Shown here: positions 16,502-25,992 of the stretch, in pieces
Position numbering within the stretch: the stretch's first letter is position 1
Layout of the letters: each line of letters begins with the position of its first letter
From: Nocardia gamkensis NBRC 108242
Lineage (GTDB): Bacteria > Actinomycetota > Actinomycetes > Mycobacteriales > Mycobacteriaceae
Assembly: GCF_001612985.1 (NCBI RefSeq)
Contig: NZ_BDBM01000011.1
Span: 124,001-188,000, forward strand
DNA: 64,000 nt
Direction of reading: 5' to 3'
The notes under the pieces: model-generated
Database searches by the model: none
What the model was told of the DNA's origin: nothing
The model's input: the letters and a program-made list of their open reading frames with translations, nothing else
Translations under genes and position numbers: made by a program

Positions 16502-18312
16502 CCTCGCCCCCGCAGTTCGACATCAACGGTCTGCGCATCGAGCTGGCCACCCGCCGCATGCGCGGACCGCTGGTTCCCGGCGGCAGGCCACGGCGGTGGC
16601 TGGGTTGGCTGGCGGGACTGCCCGCGACGGTACTGACGGTCGCGCTGTTGGCGCTGCCCGCCGGATGGACCGTCCTCATCGCCGCACGGGCACGCCCGGT
16701 GGAGGTCCTCGCGTGCGCGATCGTCGCCGCGAGTGCGCTGCTGCCCGCGGCGCTGCGCAGACGGCTGAAGGCGCCGCGGAGACGAATCCTGGCGTGGGTC
16801 TTCGCGATCGGCGGCACCGTCGGCGGGTTGTGGCTGCTGGGCGGCACGATGACCGCCGACGGCCGGGGCGCCTACCTGCGCACGCTGCTGTGGGTGGCCT
16901 TCGGGATCGGGCTGCTGATCCTGGCGCTGGCGATCGCCTGGTGGGGGCGGGCGGCGCGATGGCTGTGGCTGCCGCTGATCGTGCCGTTCGGCGTGTCGGC
17001 GTTCGTATCCGGGGTGGCGTTCCGAGTGATCTTCGGCAACGGCGCCCGATGGCTGGACATCCAGGACGTCGGGCTCTACCGGTGGTGGCTGGCGGCGATG
17101 CTCGGGTCGGCGTTCCTGTGGACCTGGCTGGGCTTCCTCACCGCGCTGTTCCGCGCGGGAATCCATGCGATAGAAGCCGATCCGGCGCGCGCCGGGTACC
17201 TCTACCGCGACGACGGCAGGCCGCTGGCGATACGCCTGTACGAGCTGCTGCGCCCGGTGCTGCTGATCGCCGGACTGGCCGTGGGGGTCGCGGCCGCGCG
17301 CGTGTTCGACGTGGTGCTGATCGGGGTGCCCGGGGCGCTCGAGTACCAGGTCGACAGCGCGACCGTGCATTGGTGGCGGCTGGCCGCCGATGCCGACCCC
17401 GGCGTGGCCGCGGCCTACACGCTGCCGTTGGCGGTGCTGGTGGGTGCGGTCGCCTGGCTGCTGCAAGTGGACGTGCGCAGGCACCGCGCGAGCTGGTCGG
17501 CGGTGCGCGCGATCTCGGTGGCGGGACGGCGGCGCATCGGTCCCGGGCGCGCGGCGGGCATCGTGCTGGTCTCGCTGCTGGTGCTGTACCCGATCGGCGT
17601 ACTCGCCTACACCGGTGTGCGCGGACACGAGGGCTTCGGATTCTCCGCCGTCGCGCTGGTATTGGGCGACGACGGACTGTGGCGCTCACTGCAGACCACC
17701 GCCTGGGTCGCGGGGATCGCGACGGTGGTCGTGGTGACCGCGGCCGTTCCGGTGGCCTACCGGCTGGCCGCACTGCGACCCAACGGCACCGCCGCCCGGC
17801 TGGCGGTCGTGGCACTGGTGGTGCTCGCGGTGATCCCGGCGCAGACCTACCTCGGGCCGCTCGACGGTCTCGTCGACGCCTACGAGTTGTCGGGAACGCG
17901 GATCCCGCTGATCCTCGTGCACGCCGCCGCCGGACTGCCGGTCGCCATCCTCGTGCTGCGCGGCGCGATGCTCGCCCCACCGGGCAGCACGGCTTCCGAC
18001 GCCCTGCACGGCCTGGCCAGTCCGGGCACCATCGCCCAGCGCGTGCTGGCCTCCTCCGGGCCCGCGCTGGGGGCGGTGGCGGTGCTCGAATTCGTCCAGG
18101 TGTGGAACGACTTCTTCATCGGCCTCGTGGTCAGCGGAGCGGGAGCGAGCCCGTGGTCGCTGCTGCTGTGGGGCGAAGCACGGCAATTCGGTGAGAACAT
18201 CGCGCAACTGGCCGCGGGAGCGCTGGTATCGGCCGTGCTGCCGGTGGCGCTGTTGCTGGTGACCTGGCGGCGCTGGGTCGTGCCCGGGCTGACCGGTGGA
18301 GTGCTGCGATGA
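16498..18312 (+). CDS. Fused double ABC permease (MalF-MalG type)
   Basis: 604-residue polytopic membrane protein that looks like two binding-protein-dependent permeases joined in one chain. The first half has about six helices and an EAA-like loop (GIHAIEADPARAGYLYRDDG, near 220-240); the second repeats the layout with an EAA-like loop near 495-520 (STASDALHGLASPGT) and final helices from EFVQVWNDFFIGLVV. Sugar importers normally encode these as two proteins. Its ATG overlaps the binding-protein stop. It needs an external ATPase; none is encoded nearby. Confidence 0.83.
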   Translation: MTSPPQFDINGLRIELATRRMRGPLVPGGRPRRWLGWLAGLPATVLTVALLALPAGWTVLIAARARPVEVLACAIVAASALLPAALRRRLKAPRRRILAWVFAIGGTVGGLWLLGGTMTADGRGAYLRTLLWVAFGIGLLILALAIAWWGRAARWLWLPLIVPFGVSAFVSGVAFRVIFGNGARWLDIQDVGLYRWWLAAMLGSAFLWTWLGFLTALFRAGIHAIEADPARAGYLYRDDGRPLAIRLYELLRPVLLIAGLAVGVAAARVFDVVLIGVPGALEYQVDSATVHWWRLAADADPGVAAAYTLPLAVLVGAVAWLLQVDVRRHRASWSAVRAISVAGRRRIGPGRAAGIVLVSLLVLYPIGVLAYTGVRGHEGFGFSAVALVLGDDGLWRSLQTTAWVAGIATVVVVTAAVPVAYRLAALRPNGTAARLAVVALVVLAVIPAQTYLGPLDGLVDAYELSGTRIPLILVHAAAGLPVAILVLRGAMLAPPGSTASDALHGLASPGTIAQRVLASSGPALGAVAVLEFVQVWNDFFIGLVVSGAGASPWSLLLWGEARQFGENIAQLAAGALVSAVLPVALLLVTWRRWVVPGLTGGVLR

Positions 18313-18358
18313 AGCGGAACCCACCGGTCGCCACCGGGTGTGGCAAGGGAGGAACCGG

Positions 18359-20086
18359 GTGAGTACATCGACCGAACCCACCGAACCGGTCGGGCAGACC
18401 GCGACGCCGCGATCGTCCATCTGGATCGGTTTTCTGGGCACCGCGTCGCTGGTGGCCTACACCGTGCTGTTCGAGCTGGTGCGCACCCTGGTGGTGAACT
18501 CGTTCGGTGAGAACGCCCTCGTGCAGTTCTTCAACGGACCGCTGCGCTGGTTGTCGGTGTTGTTCATCGCCGCGGCCGCGACCTATGCGCTGTCCCGGTT
18601 CGCCCGCGGTTATCGCACCAAGGTGCGCACTGCCCGTGAAATGGACCTGATCGCCGGCCTCGTCGAACCGGGCCCCGCGCTGGCCGACGCCGGACCGCGG
18701 GTGGCCGCGCCGTCCCCACGGCAAGTCGCGACGCTGAACGGGCATCTCATCGCCGCGGTGCTGCGGGACCTGCCGGTGCACGACTACGAAACCGTCGCGT
18801 TGCTGGCGGTGCTCAACGCCATTCGGGACACGCCGGGGCGGTTGCCGCTGGCCCGGGAACCCTCGGCGCGCACCGCGGCGAAACTGCTGGAGGGGCTGCG
18901 CCGCCGCGGGGTTCTCGCCCCCGATGGCGCGCAGCGGTTCTGCGTGCGTCTGGTGCCGTCGTTGCCGGATCGCGCGACGGTGACCGCCGGACCGCAGTGG
19001 GCCGCGGCGCTCACCGCGCTACTGCACCACTACGCCGATCGAGCAGGCCGCTGGGCGATCGCGCTGGAGTCACGGCGCTTCGCCGTAGGCGCTCGCCGCT
19101 GGTTCGAGACCGAGGAACCCTACCTGCGCGCCCTGGTCGCCGCGTGCGCGGCGGCAGCGGACACCGAAACCGAGCCGGGCGTGGAATTCCCCCGGGTAGC
19201 GGTCGGGCATCTCATCCGTCTCGGCCACGCCTTGGACGTGTGGTACGCCCGAAAGGGCTTGGGGGAGAACGAGAACGGGCTGGCCGACGACCTGCGCTCA
19301 CTTCCCGGCGTCGACGAGCTGAACCGCGACCTGGTGATGCTGCGGGCAGGCCTGCTCAACGCGCGACCGCGGGGCTATCGGCCGCGGCGGTTGTCCACGA
19401 GCCTGGCCGCCCGCTGGGAACACCAGACGGCGCTGGGCGCGCTGGCCACCGCGGCGCCGGATCTCGACAAGGTGGCCGACCAGTTGGAGACCGCGTGGTG
19501 GTTGCTGCCGCGCGACGACGTCGCCGGTGAGGTGTGCGCCCTGATCAACCTCGCCGTCGTGCACATCCGGCAAGGACGCCTCGACGCCGCGCAGGATCGT
19601 CTCGAACTCGCCGAATCCCTCACCCGCGCGGGTCTCGATCCCGACGGACGCGCGCAGACCCACGAGACCATGGGCGCTCTGTGGTGGGCCCGCGGCGAAC
19701 CCCGCCGAGCCCTGCGCTGCTGGCAACTCGCCCTGACCGGCTACCGCGCGCTCGACGACGACCCCGGCATCGGCCGCTGCCTGCAACACCTCGGCTCCGC
19801 GATCGTCGCCGACCCCGATCACGCCACCCTGCTGCTGCCCACCGACCCACCCCTCACCCGCACCGACGCCGTGCGCCAGGCCACCGGATGGCTCGCCGAA
19901 GCCCGCCGCAGGCATCCCGGCGCCCAGCACGTCGGATACTACGTCGGCCGAGCCCGTTCGAGACTCCGCGCCGACCGCGGCTTCCTCGACCTGCTCCCGG
20001 CCCGCCGCCGCACCCCCCTCACCCACATCGACCAGTGGCCCGCTCCCCTCGAAGACCACGCCCACCGGCCGCACGCCGACCGCTGA
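18359..20086 (+). CDS. Membrane-anchored TPR-repeat protein
   Basis: 575-residue protein of unrecognised function. Two hydrophobic segments near the N terminus (about 22-48 and 63-85) place a long C-terminal part in the cytoplasm. Residues about 380-500 contain TPR-like helical pairs (AGEVCALINLAVVHIRQGRL, AQTHETMGALWWARGEPRRAL), typical of protein-protein scaffolds. GTG 18359 is chosen because GGGAGG lies 6 bases upstream. It follows the double permease by 46 bases on the same strand and may belong to the same transcript; whether it works with the importer is unknown. Confidence 0.75.
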   Translation: MSTSTEPTEPVGQTATPRSSIWIGFLGTASLVAYTVLFELVRTLVVNSFGENALVQFFNGPLRWLSVLFIAAAATYALSRFARGYRTKVRTAREMDLIAGLVEPGPALADAGPRVAAPSPRQVATLNGHLIAAVLRDLPVHDYETVALLAVLNAIRDTPGRLPLAREPSARTAAKLLEGLRRRGVLAPDGAQRFCVRLVPSLPDRATVTAGPQWAAALTALLHHYADRAGRWAIALESRRFAVGARRWFETEEPYLRALVAACAAAADTETEPGVEFPRVAVGHLIRLGHALDVWYARKGLGENENGLADDLRSLPGVDELNRDLVMLRAGLLNARPRGYRPRRLSTSLAARWEHQTALGALATAAPDLDKVADQLETAWWLLPRDDVAGEVCALINLAVVHIRQGRLDAAQDRLELAESLTRAGLDPDGRAQTHETMGALWWARGEPRRALRCWQLALTGYRALDDDPGIGRCLQHLGSAIVADPDHATLLLPTDPPLTRTDAVRQATGWLAEARRRHPGAQHVGYYVGRARSRLRADRGFLDLLPARRRTPLTHIDQWPAPLEDHAHRPHADR

Positions 20087-20101
20087 CCACTACGCCGCCG
20101 C

Positions 20102-20734
20102 GGTCTGCGTGCGCTGCACCGCTCTTCCCTCGACCCGGGCGCACAGTTCCGGATCGTGCTCGTCATCAGCAACAACAGCGACTCCGGTGCGCTGCGCTAC
20201 GCCCGCGACCACCGGATACCCGCCCGGCACCTGTCCGGGCGCACCCACCAGGACCCGGACGAAGCCATCCGCGCCGCACTCGTCGAGCACTCGGCCGACC
20301 TCGTGGTGACCGCTGGATACCTGAAGAAGATCGGGCCGCGCACCGAAGCGGAATTCGCCGACCGGATCATCAACGTGCACCCCGGCTTGCTGCCCCGCCA
20401 CGGCGGCCCCGGCATGTACGGCAGGCTCGTGCACCGAGCCGTCCTCGACGCCGGAGACGCCGTCAGCGGCGCGTCCGTTCATCTCGTCTCCGGCGAATAC
20501 GACTCCGGTGCGGTCCTCGCCCAGGCCGAGGTGCCGGTCCTGCCCGGCGACACCGCCGACACGCTCGGCGCACGGGTCCTCGACGCCGAACACACCTTGC
20601 TCCCCGAGCTGGTGCGGCGCCTCGCCCACGACCGGTCGGCGTTCCCTTCGGTGCGTGCGAGCGGAACCGCCGCCCACGGCGAACCGGCCGAGTTCGTCAT
20701 CGGCGCACCGGATTCGGATCGACCCCCGTGCTGA
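20102..20734 (+). pseudogene. Beheaded phosphoribosylglycinamide formyltransferase (PurN-like)
   Basis: Homology to the actinobacterial PurN-like formyltransferases begins in mid-protein (GLRALHRSSLDPGAQ) directly after the stop codon of the TPR gene, with which it is in frame. The first strand and the glycine-rich phosphate loop (GSGSN in PurN) are gone, and no ATG/GTG/TTG exists before GTG 20156. From that GTG a 192-residue protein could be made; it keeps the catalytic Asn and His (NVHPGLLP) and the Asp in YDSGAVLAQ. I infer a deletion that joined the TPR gene end to the purN interior. Loss of the ligand loop makes normal activity unlikely. Confidence 0.65.
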
Positions 20735-20762
20735 TGAGACAACCCGGAAGGAGCGACGGGTA

Positions 20763-21353
20763 GTGCGGCAAGTGGCCACGCGATCACTGCTCGTCCTGGT
20801 TCGCCATGCGCAGCCCTTCATCCCGCGACCGGGCGGACCGGGTGACCACGAGCGGTCGTTGACCGGCGCGGGTAGAGGGCAGGCCGAGCGACTGGCCACC
20901 GAACTGGCCACCGAACAACCCGCCGCGATCGTCTCCAGCCCCTACCTGCGAGCCGTCCAAACCGTCGAACCCCTGGCCCGTTTCACCGGCCTTCCGGTCC
21001 TCACCCACAACCGATTACGCGAGTGGGATTCCGGGATCGGTCCGACTCCCGACTATGCCCGCTACTACGCCCAGAGCTGGGCCGACCCATCCTTCGCCAG
21101 GCCCGGAGGTGAGAGTTTGCGGCAGCTCACCGACCGTGCCACCGCGATCCTGACGGAATTGGCGCAGCGGCACCGCGGCCGGACCGTCGTCATCGGCAGC
21201 CACGGAACCTTCATCTCCCGGGCACTGATCGGGTTCGGTCGCCGCGAGGTGGGCTGGGCATTCCACAGCTCGATGCCGATGCCCGCGATCTATCGGCTGG
21301 TCTTCGAGGACGGCGGCGCCGTTCGCGCCAGCGGACCGGGTTTGGGGGAGTGA
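20763..21353 (+). CDS. Histidine phosphatase (phosphoglycerate mutase-like)
   Basis: 196-residue member of the histidine phosphatase superfamily. The catalytic block LVRHAQP (about 14-20, with His17) replaces the usual RHG, followed by LTGAGRGQAERLA, the SSPYLRAVQTVEPLA arginine motif, GGESLRQLTDRA and the second catalytic His in VIGSHGTFIS. GTG 20763 is preferred because GGAAGGAG lies about 9 bases upstream. Phosphatase rather than mutase activity is likely, as the protein is short. It converges with the DNA ligase gene, leaving 11 bases between stops. Confidence 0.88.
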   Translation: MRQVATRSLLVLVRHAQPFIPRPGGPGDHERSLTGAGRGQAERLATELATEQPAAIVSSPYLRAVQTVEPLARFTGLPVLTHNRLREWDSGIGPTPDYARYYAQSWADPSFARPGGESLRQLTDRATAILTELAQRHRGRTVVIGSHGTFISRALIGFGRREVGWAFHSSMPMPAIYRLVFEDGGAVRASGPGLGE

Positions 21354-21364
21354 GCCGGGTGCGA

Positions 21365-22324
21365 TCACTGCGGTAGCGGCACTTTCGCCTCATGGGGGGT
21401 CTTGTCCGGGCGCAATCCGCGCCAGCTGGGGTGGCGCAGGCCTTCGGGGGTGGCTTCGCGATATTCGATGTCGGCGACGAGGACGGGTTCCACCCAGTGC
21501 GCGGATGCGGCGACCACGCGCGGCGGGGGGACGTCGAAAGGAGTGTCCGGGCGGGACAATTCGTTCAGACGCCCTTGCAGGGCGCGACGATCGTGCATGG
21601 TCCACCCGGTGCCGACGTTGCCGATATGCACCAACTGGTCGTGGTCGTCGTAGGCGCCGAGCGCGAGCGAACCGAACGTCGTGGAGAAACGTCCCGTGCC
21701 GGGCAGCCAGCCCGCGACGACGACCTCCGTCGTCCTACGCAGCGGCGTCTTGATCCACAGCGGGGAGCGGCGGCCGGGGTAGTAGGCGGAATCCAGACGC
21801 TTGGCGACGATGCCCTCCAGGCCGTGCTCGCGGGCGACCTCCATCAGCAGGTCGGGATCGACATCGGTGTAATGCGGTGGGGTGCGGGCCAGCGGCCGGT
21901 CGAGCGCGAGTCCGGCCAAGCGCTCGCGGCGCTGGGTATAGGGCAGATTCAGGAGGACCTCGTCGTCGGCGGCCAGCACATCGAAGGCGAGATACTGGGC
22001 CGGGAATCCGCGCAGCAACTCCGCGCTGGGCGAGACCACATGCATCCGCCGCTGAAGGCGACCGAACGACGGCGCCCCCGTCCTCGGGTCGGGCGCGACG
22101 ATCTCCCCGTCCAGGATCAGCTCGCCCAGATCCGCCAGCACCGCTGTGAGCTCGGGAAACGACCCACTCAGATCACGATTGTTGCGACTGTAGAAACGGC
22201 ATTCCCCGTCGCGGCAGCGCGCGATGGCGCGAATGCCGTCCCATTTCATCTCGAATGCCCATCGGCCGTGTTCCCGCGGTGGCCGTCCGGAGACGGCCAG
22301 CATCGGCGTCGGCGCTGACAGCAC
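21365..22324 (-). CDS. ATP-dependent DNA ligase (LigC/LigD ligase-domain type)
   Basis: 319-residue stand-alone ligase. Adenylation motif KWDGIR has Lys27 as nucleophile; motifs LILDGEIVA, YLAFDVL, LEGIVAKRLDSAYYPGRRSPLWIK follow, then an OB-fold from about 205. No polymerase or nuclease domain is attached, as in mycobacterial LigC or the ligase part of LigD, which act in end joining and repair. GTG 22324 is preceded 6 bases earlier by TATGCT, a -10-like hexamer, so it is probably leaderless. No ku gene lies nearby, so its pathway is undetermined. Confidence 0.9.
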   Translation of the reverse strand: MLSAPTPMLAVSGRPPREHGRWAFEMKWDGIRAIARCRDGECRFYSRNNRDLSGSFPELTAVLADLGELILDGEIVAPDPRTGAPSFGRLQRRMHVVSPSAELLRGFPAQYLAFDVLAADDEVLLNLPYTQRRERLAGLALDRPLARTPPHYTDVDPDLLMEVAREHGLEGIVAKRLDSAYYPGRRSPLWIKTPLRRTTEVVVAGWLPGTGRFSTTFGSLALGAYDDHDQLVHIGNVGTGWTMHDRRALQGRLNELSRPDTPFDVPPPRVVAASAHWVEPVLVADIEYREATPEGLRHPSWRGLRPDKTPHEAKVPLPQ

Positions 22325-22445
22325 ACAACCAGCATATCTTCAGATTCACCGCAATTTGCCCGTCGGCACGCTATCCAACTGCACTTACAGCGGAATATCC
22401 GTGAGGATTGTCTGCTCGATCTCTCGGGCGGCAAACTTTCTGCGG

Positions 22446-23651
22446 TCACAATCCGAGCTTGGTGACCGCGTTGTCTTCCAGCGGGTTGGCGGTGCGGATG
22501 TAGCCGTGGACGGTGCGCGGGTTGGACCAGCGGCCTTGGCGCATGATCTCGCGGTCGCTGGCGCCGCCGAGCGCGGCCTGGGTGGCGAATCCGGCACGCA
22601 GCGAATGGCCGGAGAACAAGGCGGGGTCGAGCCCGGCCCGGGCCGCATAGCGCTTGACCAGTTCGGCGACCGCGCGCCCGGACATCGCGTGCGCGCCGAT
22701 CGCGCCGTGGCGGGTGATGGTGGGAAAGAGCGGAAGGTCCGCATCGGTGAGCGTCGTGCCGGTGAAGCCGTGGCACCGGTGGATGTCGGCGGATCTCGCC
22801 GGAAGATCGGCGAGCCAGGCGCGAACGCCCGAAGTGCTTGCGGCGGCGTGCACTTCGCGCAGCCGCAACCAATCGGCGAAGGCGCAGACCGGGCAGGTGG
22901 CGGGGCGGCGGCCCCGCGGAAGGGCCACGCGCTGTTCCGCGGCGCCGGTCGGGTCGGTCTTCGTCGCGGGCAGCCGGATCAGCAGGATCGGTTCGCCGGT
23001 CGTGTGGTCGAGGCCCACCTCGACGTCCCCGATGCGCAAACCGGCCAGTTCGCTGCGGCGCAACGCGCCGGCGAAACCGACGAGCAGTGCGAGCGCGTCC
23101 CTGCGGCGGGCGGGTTCGGTGGGCCAGCCCGGTTCGGGGAGCCCGCCGAGCAGTTGGTCGAGGGTGTGCAGCAGGACGGGGCGTTTGCGTTTGGGTTGCG
23201 TGCGGCGGGTACGGCGGATACCGCGCAGCGTCAAGCGCACCACATCCGATCGCGTCGGTGACGGCAGGCCATTGGCCGCGTGCACCGCCGCGATGGCGGC
23301 CGACTTGCGTTCCAGCGTCGCCGGACCGAAGGCCCATTCGCCGGTGTCGCGGCGTGCGTCGGCGGCCGCGGCCAGATAGACGGCGACATCCAGCGCGTCG
23401 GCGGGCAATGCCTGGCGGCCCTCGGTGGCGCACCACGCCGACCACGCCACCCAGTCGGACCGGTAGGCGCGCAGCGTGTTCGCCGATTGGGACGCTTCCA
23501 GATAGCGGCGCAGCGAACCGGCTTGGCCGTCGTCGAAGCGATCACGCACCAACCGCAATGCCGCGGCATCCACCAATACGCTGCGCACCCCACGGCGCAA
23601 CTCGCTGCGCACCGACTCGGGAACCGCGACCACGCTGGAACGATCGTCCAT
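22446..23651 (-). CDS. Tyrosine recombinase (integrase family)
   Basis: 401-residue site-specific recombinase. A SAM-like core-binding domain (about 45-150) is followed by the catalytic domain with Arg in GALRRSELAG, H-x2-R in SGHSLRAGF, a Trp in QGRWSNP, and the nucleophile Tyr in VHGYIR near the C terminus, so all key residues remain. A cysteine pair TCPVC within the catalytic domain is unusual. No excisionase, phage or plasmid genes and no obvious att repeats flank it, so it may be a resident or orphaned integrase. Confidence 0.9.
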   Translation of the reverse strand: MDDRSSVVAVPESVRSELRRGVRSVLVDAAALRLVRDRFDDGQAGSLRRYLEASQSANTLRAYRSDWVAWSAWCATEGRQALPADALDVAVYLAAAADARRDTGEWAFGPATLERKSAAIAAVHAANGLPSPTRSDVVRLTLRGIRRTRRTQPKRKRPVLLHTLDQLLGGLPEPGWPTEPARRRDALALLVGFAGALRRSELAGLRIGDVEVGLDHTTGEPILLIRLPATKTDPTGAAEQRVALPRGRRPATCPVCAFADWLRLREVHAAASTSGVRAWLADLPARSADIHRCHGFTGTTLTDADLPLFPTITRHGAIGAHAMSGRAVAELVKRYAARAGLDPALFSGHSLRAGFATQAALGGASDREIMRQGRWSNPRTVHGYIRTANPLEDNAVTKLGL

Positions 23652-23773
23652 GGCTCGGCTCCCGCGTTCATTTCGGTGTTCGGCTGTCCGCGCCGGAACG
23701 TCCGGCGCGAGGAATCAGCCTACGACACCACGGGCGTACGCCGGCGATCAGAAAGGCGCCCCGGTCGTGCGCC

Positions 23774-25225
23774 CTATTCTGGTGGCTGGAAGCCGCCGAT
23801 CTTCTGCTCGAGCAGTTCGGCCAGCCGCAGCGGGGTGCGGTCCTCGAACATCGGACCGATGAGCTGCACTCCCACCGGCAGTCCCTCGGGGGACCGGCCC
23901 GCGGGTATGGCGGTGGCAGGCAGGCCGGGCATCGTGGCCACCCCGGCCCAGACGAGCTGGTCGAAGTACGGGTACTCGACGCCGTCGATGTCGATGTGCC
24001 GGTCCTGCAGATCTCCGTTGTGGTCGTGCGGGAAGGCGGGAGTGGGCGTGATCGGGCACACTACGGCATCGAACTCGGCGAAGAGCCGCCGCCAGCCCTG
24101 GCGGTGGAGTTCGCGACGATTGTTCGCCTCGACCCAGTCGCGGTGGCTGAGCACCATGCCGCGCAGCCGCGCCGCATCGAGACTCCGGTCGTGCGCACTC
24201 AGGGCGGCGGCGCGGGTCCGCAGCTGTTCGTACACGTCGACCGGAAGGCTCGTGGCGGCGTTCGACAACATCAACAGCATGTAGAGCGTCGCCGCTTCGG
24301 TCGGATCGGGCACCAGCGGACTGCGCCGTTCGACGCGGGCGCCCTCGCCGACGAGCGCCTCGGTGACCCGGTTCACGCCCGCCCGCACCGCCGATCCGGT
24401 CGCGATGAGCGGATGGTCCTCGATGATCAGGACACGGAAGTCCGACAGCCGCTCGTGGCGCGCGGGCGGCAGTGCGACGTCGTAGGCGACGCCGTGGGTC
24501 AGCGGGTCCGGTCCGGCCATCACGTCGAGCAGCAGTGCGAGGTCGCCAGCGGCGCGCGCCATCGGGCCGACCACGGCGAGGTCGAGGTCGATCGGCAAGG
24601 CCGGGGCAGGCGGCGCGACCATGCCGCGGGTCGGCACCAGCCCGAGTGTCGGCTTGTGTCCGTAGACACCGCAGAAATGCGCGGGGGTGCGCAACGAACC
24701 GGCGAGGTCGGAGCCGATGGACAGCGCGCCGAACCCGGCCGCCAGGGCCGCCGCCGAACCGCCGGACGACCCACCCGGCGTGCGGCCGCGATCCCACGGA
24801 TTGTTGGTGGTGCCGTAGATCTCGTTGAAGCTCTGGAGATCTCGCAGCATCACCGGCACATTGGTCTTACCGAGCAGCACCGCGCCGGCCGCCTTCAACC
24901 GCGACACCTGTACCGCGTCCTCGGCAGGCACATGGTTCGCGTAGTGCGGCATGCCCCAGGTCGTGGGCAGCCCGGCCATGTTGTAGCACTCCTTGACCGT
25001 CACCGGAATACCGAGCAACGGCCGATCCTCGCCGCGGGCGCGCGCCTCATCGGCACGGCGCGCGGCGGCCCGCGCACGGTCGAAATCCGGTACGCAGATC
25101 GCGTTGATCGCCTTGTCGTCCCGCTCGATACGCGCGATCGCCTCATCGGTCAGTTCCACCGATGTCACTTCACCGGCATGCAGCGCAGCCGCGAGTTCTT
25201 GCGCCGACTGAAAATTCCAATCCAT
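23774..25225 (-). CDS. Amidase signature enzyme
   Basis: 483-residue amidase-signature hydrolase with the Ser-cisSer-Lys triad: Lys in PVTVKECYN near 79, the glycine/serine-rich loop GGSSGGSAAALAAGF near 153-167 and the nucleophile in SIGSDLAGSLRTPAHFCG. The usual family residue after the nucleophile region is slightly altered (GSDLAGSLR), as in urea-amidolyase and 6-aminohexanoate-dimer-like amidases. ATG 25225 begins at the family N terminus (MDWNFQSAQELAAAL); an upstream ATG at 25334 is possible but adds non-homologous sequence. The substrate amide is unknown. Confidence 0.9.
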   Translation of the reverse strand: MDWNFQSAQELAAALHAGEVTSVELTDEAIARIERDDKAINAICVPDFDRARAAARRADEARARGEDRPLLGIPVTVKECYNMAGLPTTWGMPHYANHVPAEDAVQVSRLKAAGAVLLGKTNVPVMLRDLQSFNEIYGTTNNPWDRGRTPGGSSGGSAAALAAGFGALSIGSDLAGSLRTPAHFCGVYGHKPTLGLVPTRGMVAPPAPALPIDLDLAVVGPMARAAGDLALLLDVMAGPDPLTHGVAYDVALPPARHERLSDFRVLIIEDHPLIATGSAVRAGVNRVTEALVGEGARVERRSPLVPDPTEAATLYMLLMLSNAATSLPVDVYEQLRTRAAALSAHDRSLDAARLRGMVLSHRDWVEANNRRELHRQGWRRLFAEFDAVVCPITPTPAFPHDHNGDLQDRHIDIDGVEYPYFDQLVWAGVATMPGLPATAIPAGRSPEGLPVGVQLIGPMFEDRTPLRLAELLEQKIGGFQPPE

Positions 25226-25891
25226 GAAATCCGACGCTATTGGCCTGCCGGAGAGGACATAAAATGCCGCTTCGCGCAACGGAAAGTCGAACCGACCACC
25301 CGCACCGGTGAAGTCACACGCTCGTTCTGCCATTGAGGACGTCCCACCCCAGGTCACAGCGTCGGCGGCGGGCCAACTCCATGAGCGCAGGGCATGGGAA
25401 TGTCGCGCCGTGCAATGGGATAGATGTCTCAACACTCATCCACGTTCCCTCCCGGCCACCGGCTATTCGCCCGACCATTGGCGAAACGCGCGGCGGGGTC
25501 TGTGTCGGTCTGGAAGTGCATGAGACCTTCATCGGACACCCGCGCGTACTTGGCGAGGCCGCGAACCGCGATAACTCCTCAGCGCCGAATTCCGTACGAA
25601 TTTCTCACCAAGGTTCTGTCGGTTCGACGGAGCGCCGGAACTCTGCTCAGCGCCGGATCTCGGGCGACTGTCCCTCGATCCCGTCACCGCCGTCGCTTAG
25701 CGCAGATTCGCCGCGACTGCATCTCCGATGCCCGGGCGGCGGGGGACCGCGTCGCTTTCGTTTCCGGCCGACGCGGCCCCATGCCGAGCCTTGTCCGTTT
25801 GCCAAGCCTCTCGTCGGCCGGGTCAATCCTCATCCGCTGAAATCTGCGCCATCCGGGGGTGCACAGTTTTTGGTGCATTACGTTGATATTT

Positions 25892-25910
25892 CGTTTGGTC
25901 GCGACAAACG
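25892..25910. repeat. Nested palindromes in AT-rich patch
   Basis: An 8-bp palindrome GTCGCGAC (25898-25905) is flanked by CGTTTG (25892-25897) and AAACG (25906-25910), almost a continuous dyad. A wider pair, TTTCGT and ACGAAA, encloses it. To the left, TGCAC and GTGCA form another small inverted repeat around an AGTTTTTG core. Function unknown; a protein-binding or recombination site is possible. Confidence 0.4.
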
Positions 25911-25955
25911 CTACGAAACGTATTTGATTCAGAGTGATCGGATTGACGCACGCGA

Positions 25956-25992
25956 TCTGACCTCCGATAAGGTTCACTTATCGGAGGTCAGA
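25956..25992. repeat. Perfect 16-bp inverted repeat, 5-base loop
   Basis: Arms 25956-25971 (TCTGACCTCCGATAAG) and 25977-25992 are exact reverse complements around GTTCA. The epoxide hydrolase transcript, coming from the right, would run into it 116 bases past its stop, so it could end that message, but neither side has a T-tract. Its length and perfection exceed a normal terminator, so a recombination site, mobile-element end or operator is equally possible. Confidence 0.7.

Noticed and set aside
22446..23651. Prophage or integrative element around the tyrosine recombinase
   Set aside because: No phage, replication or transfer genes and no repeated att-like sequence could be found nearby.
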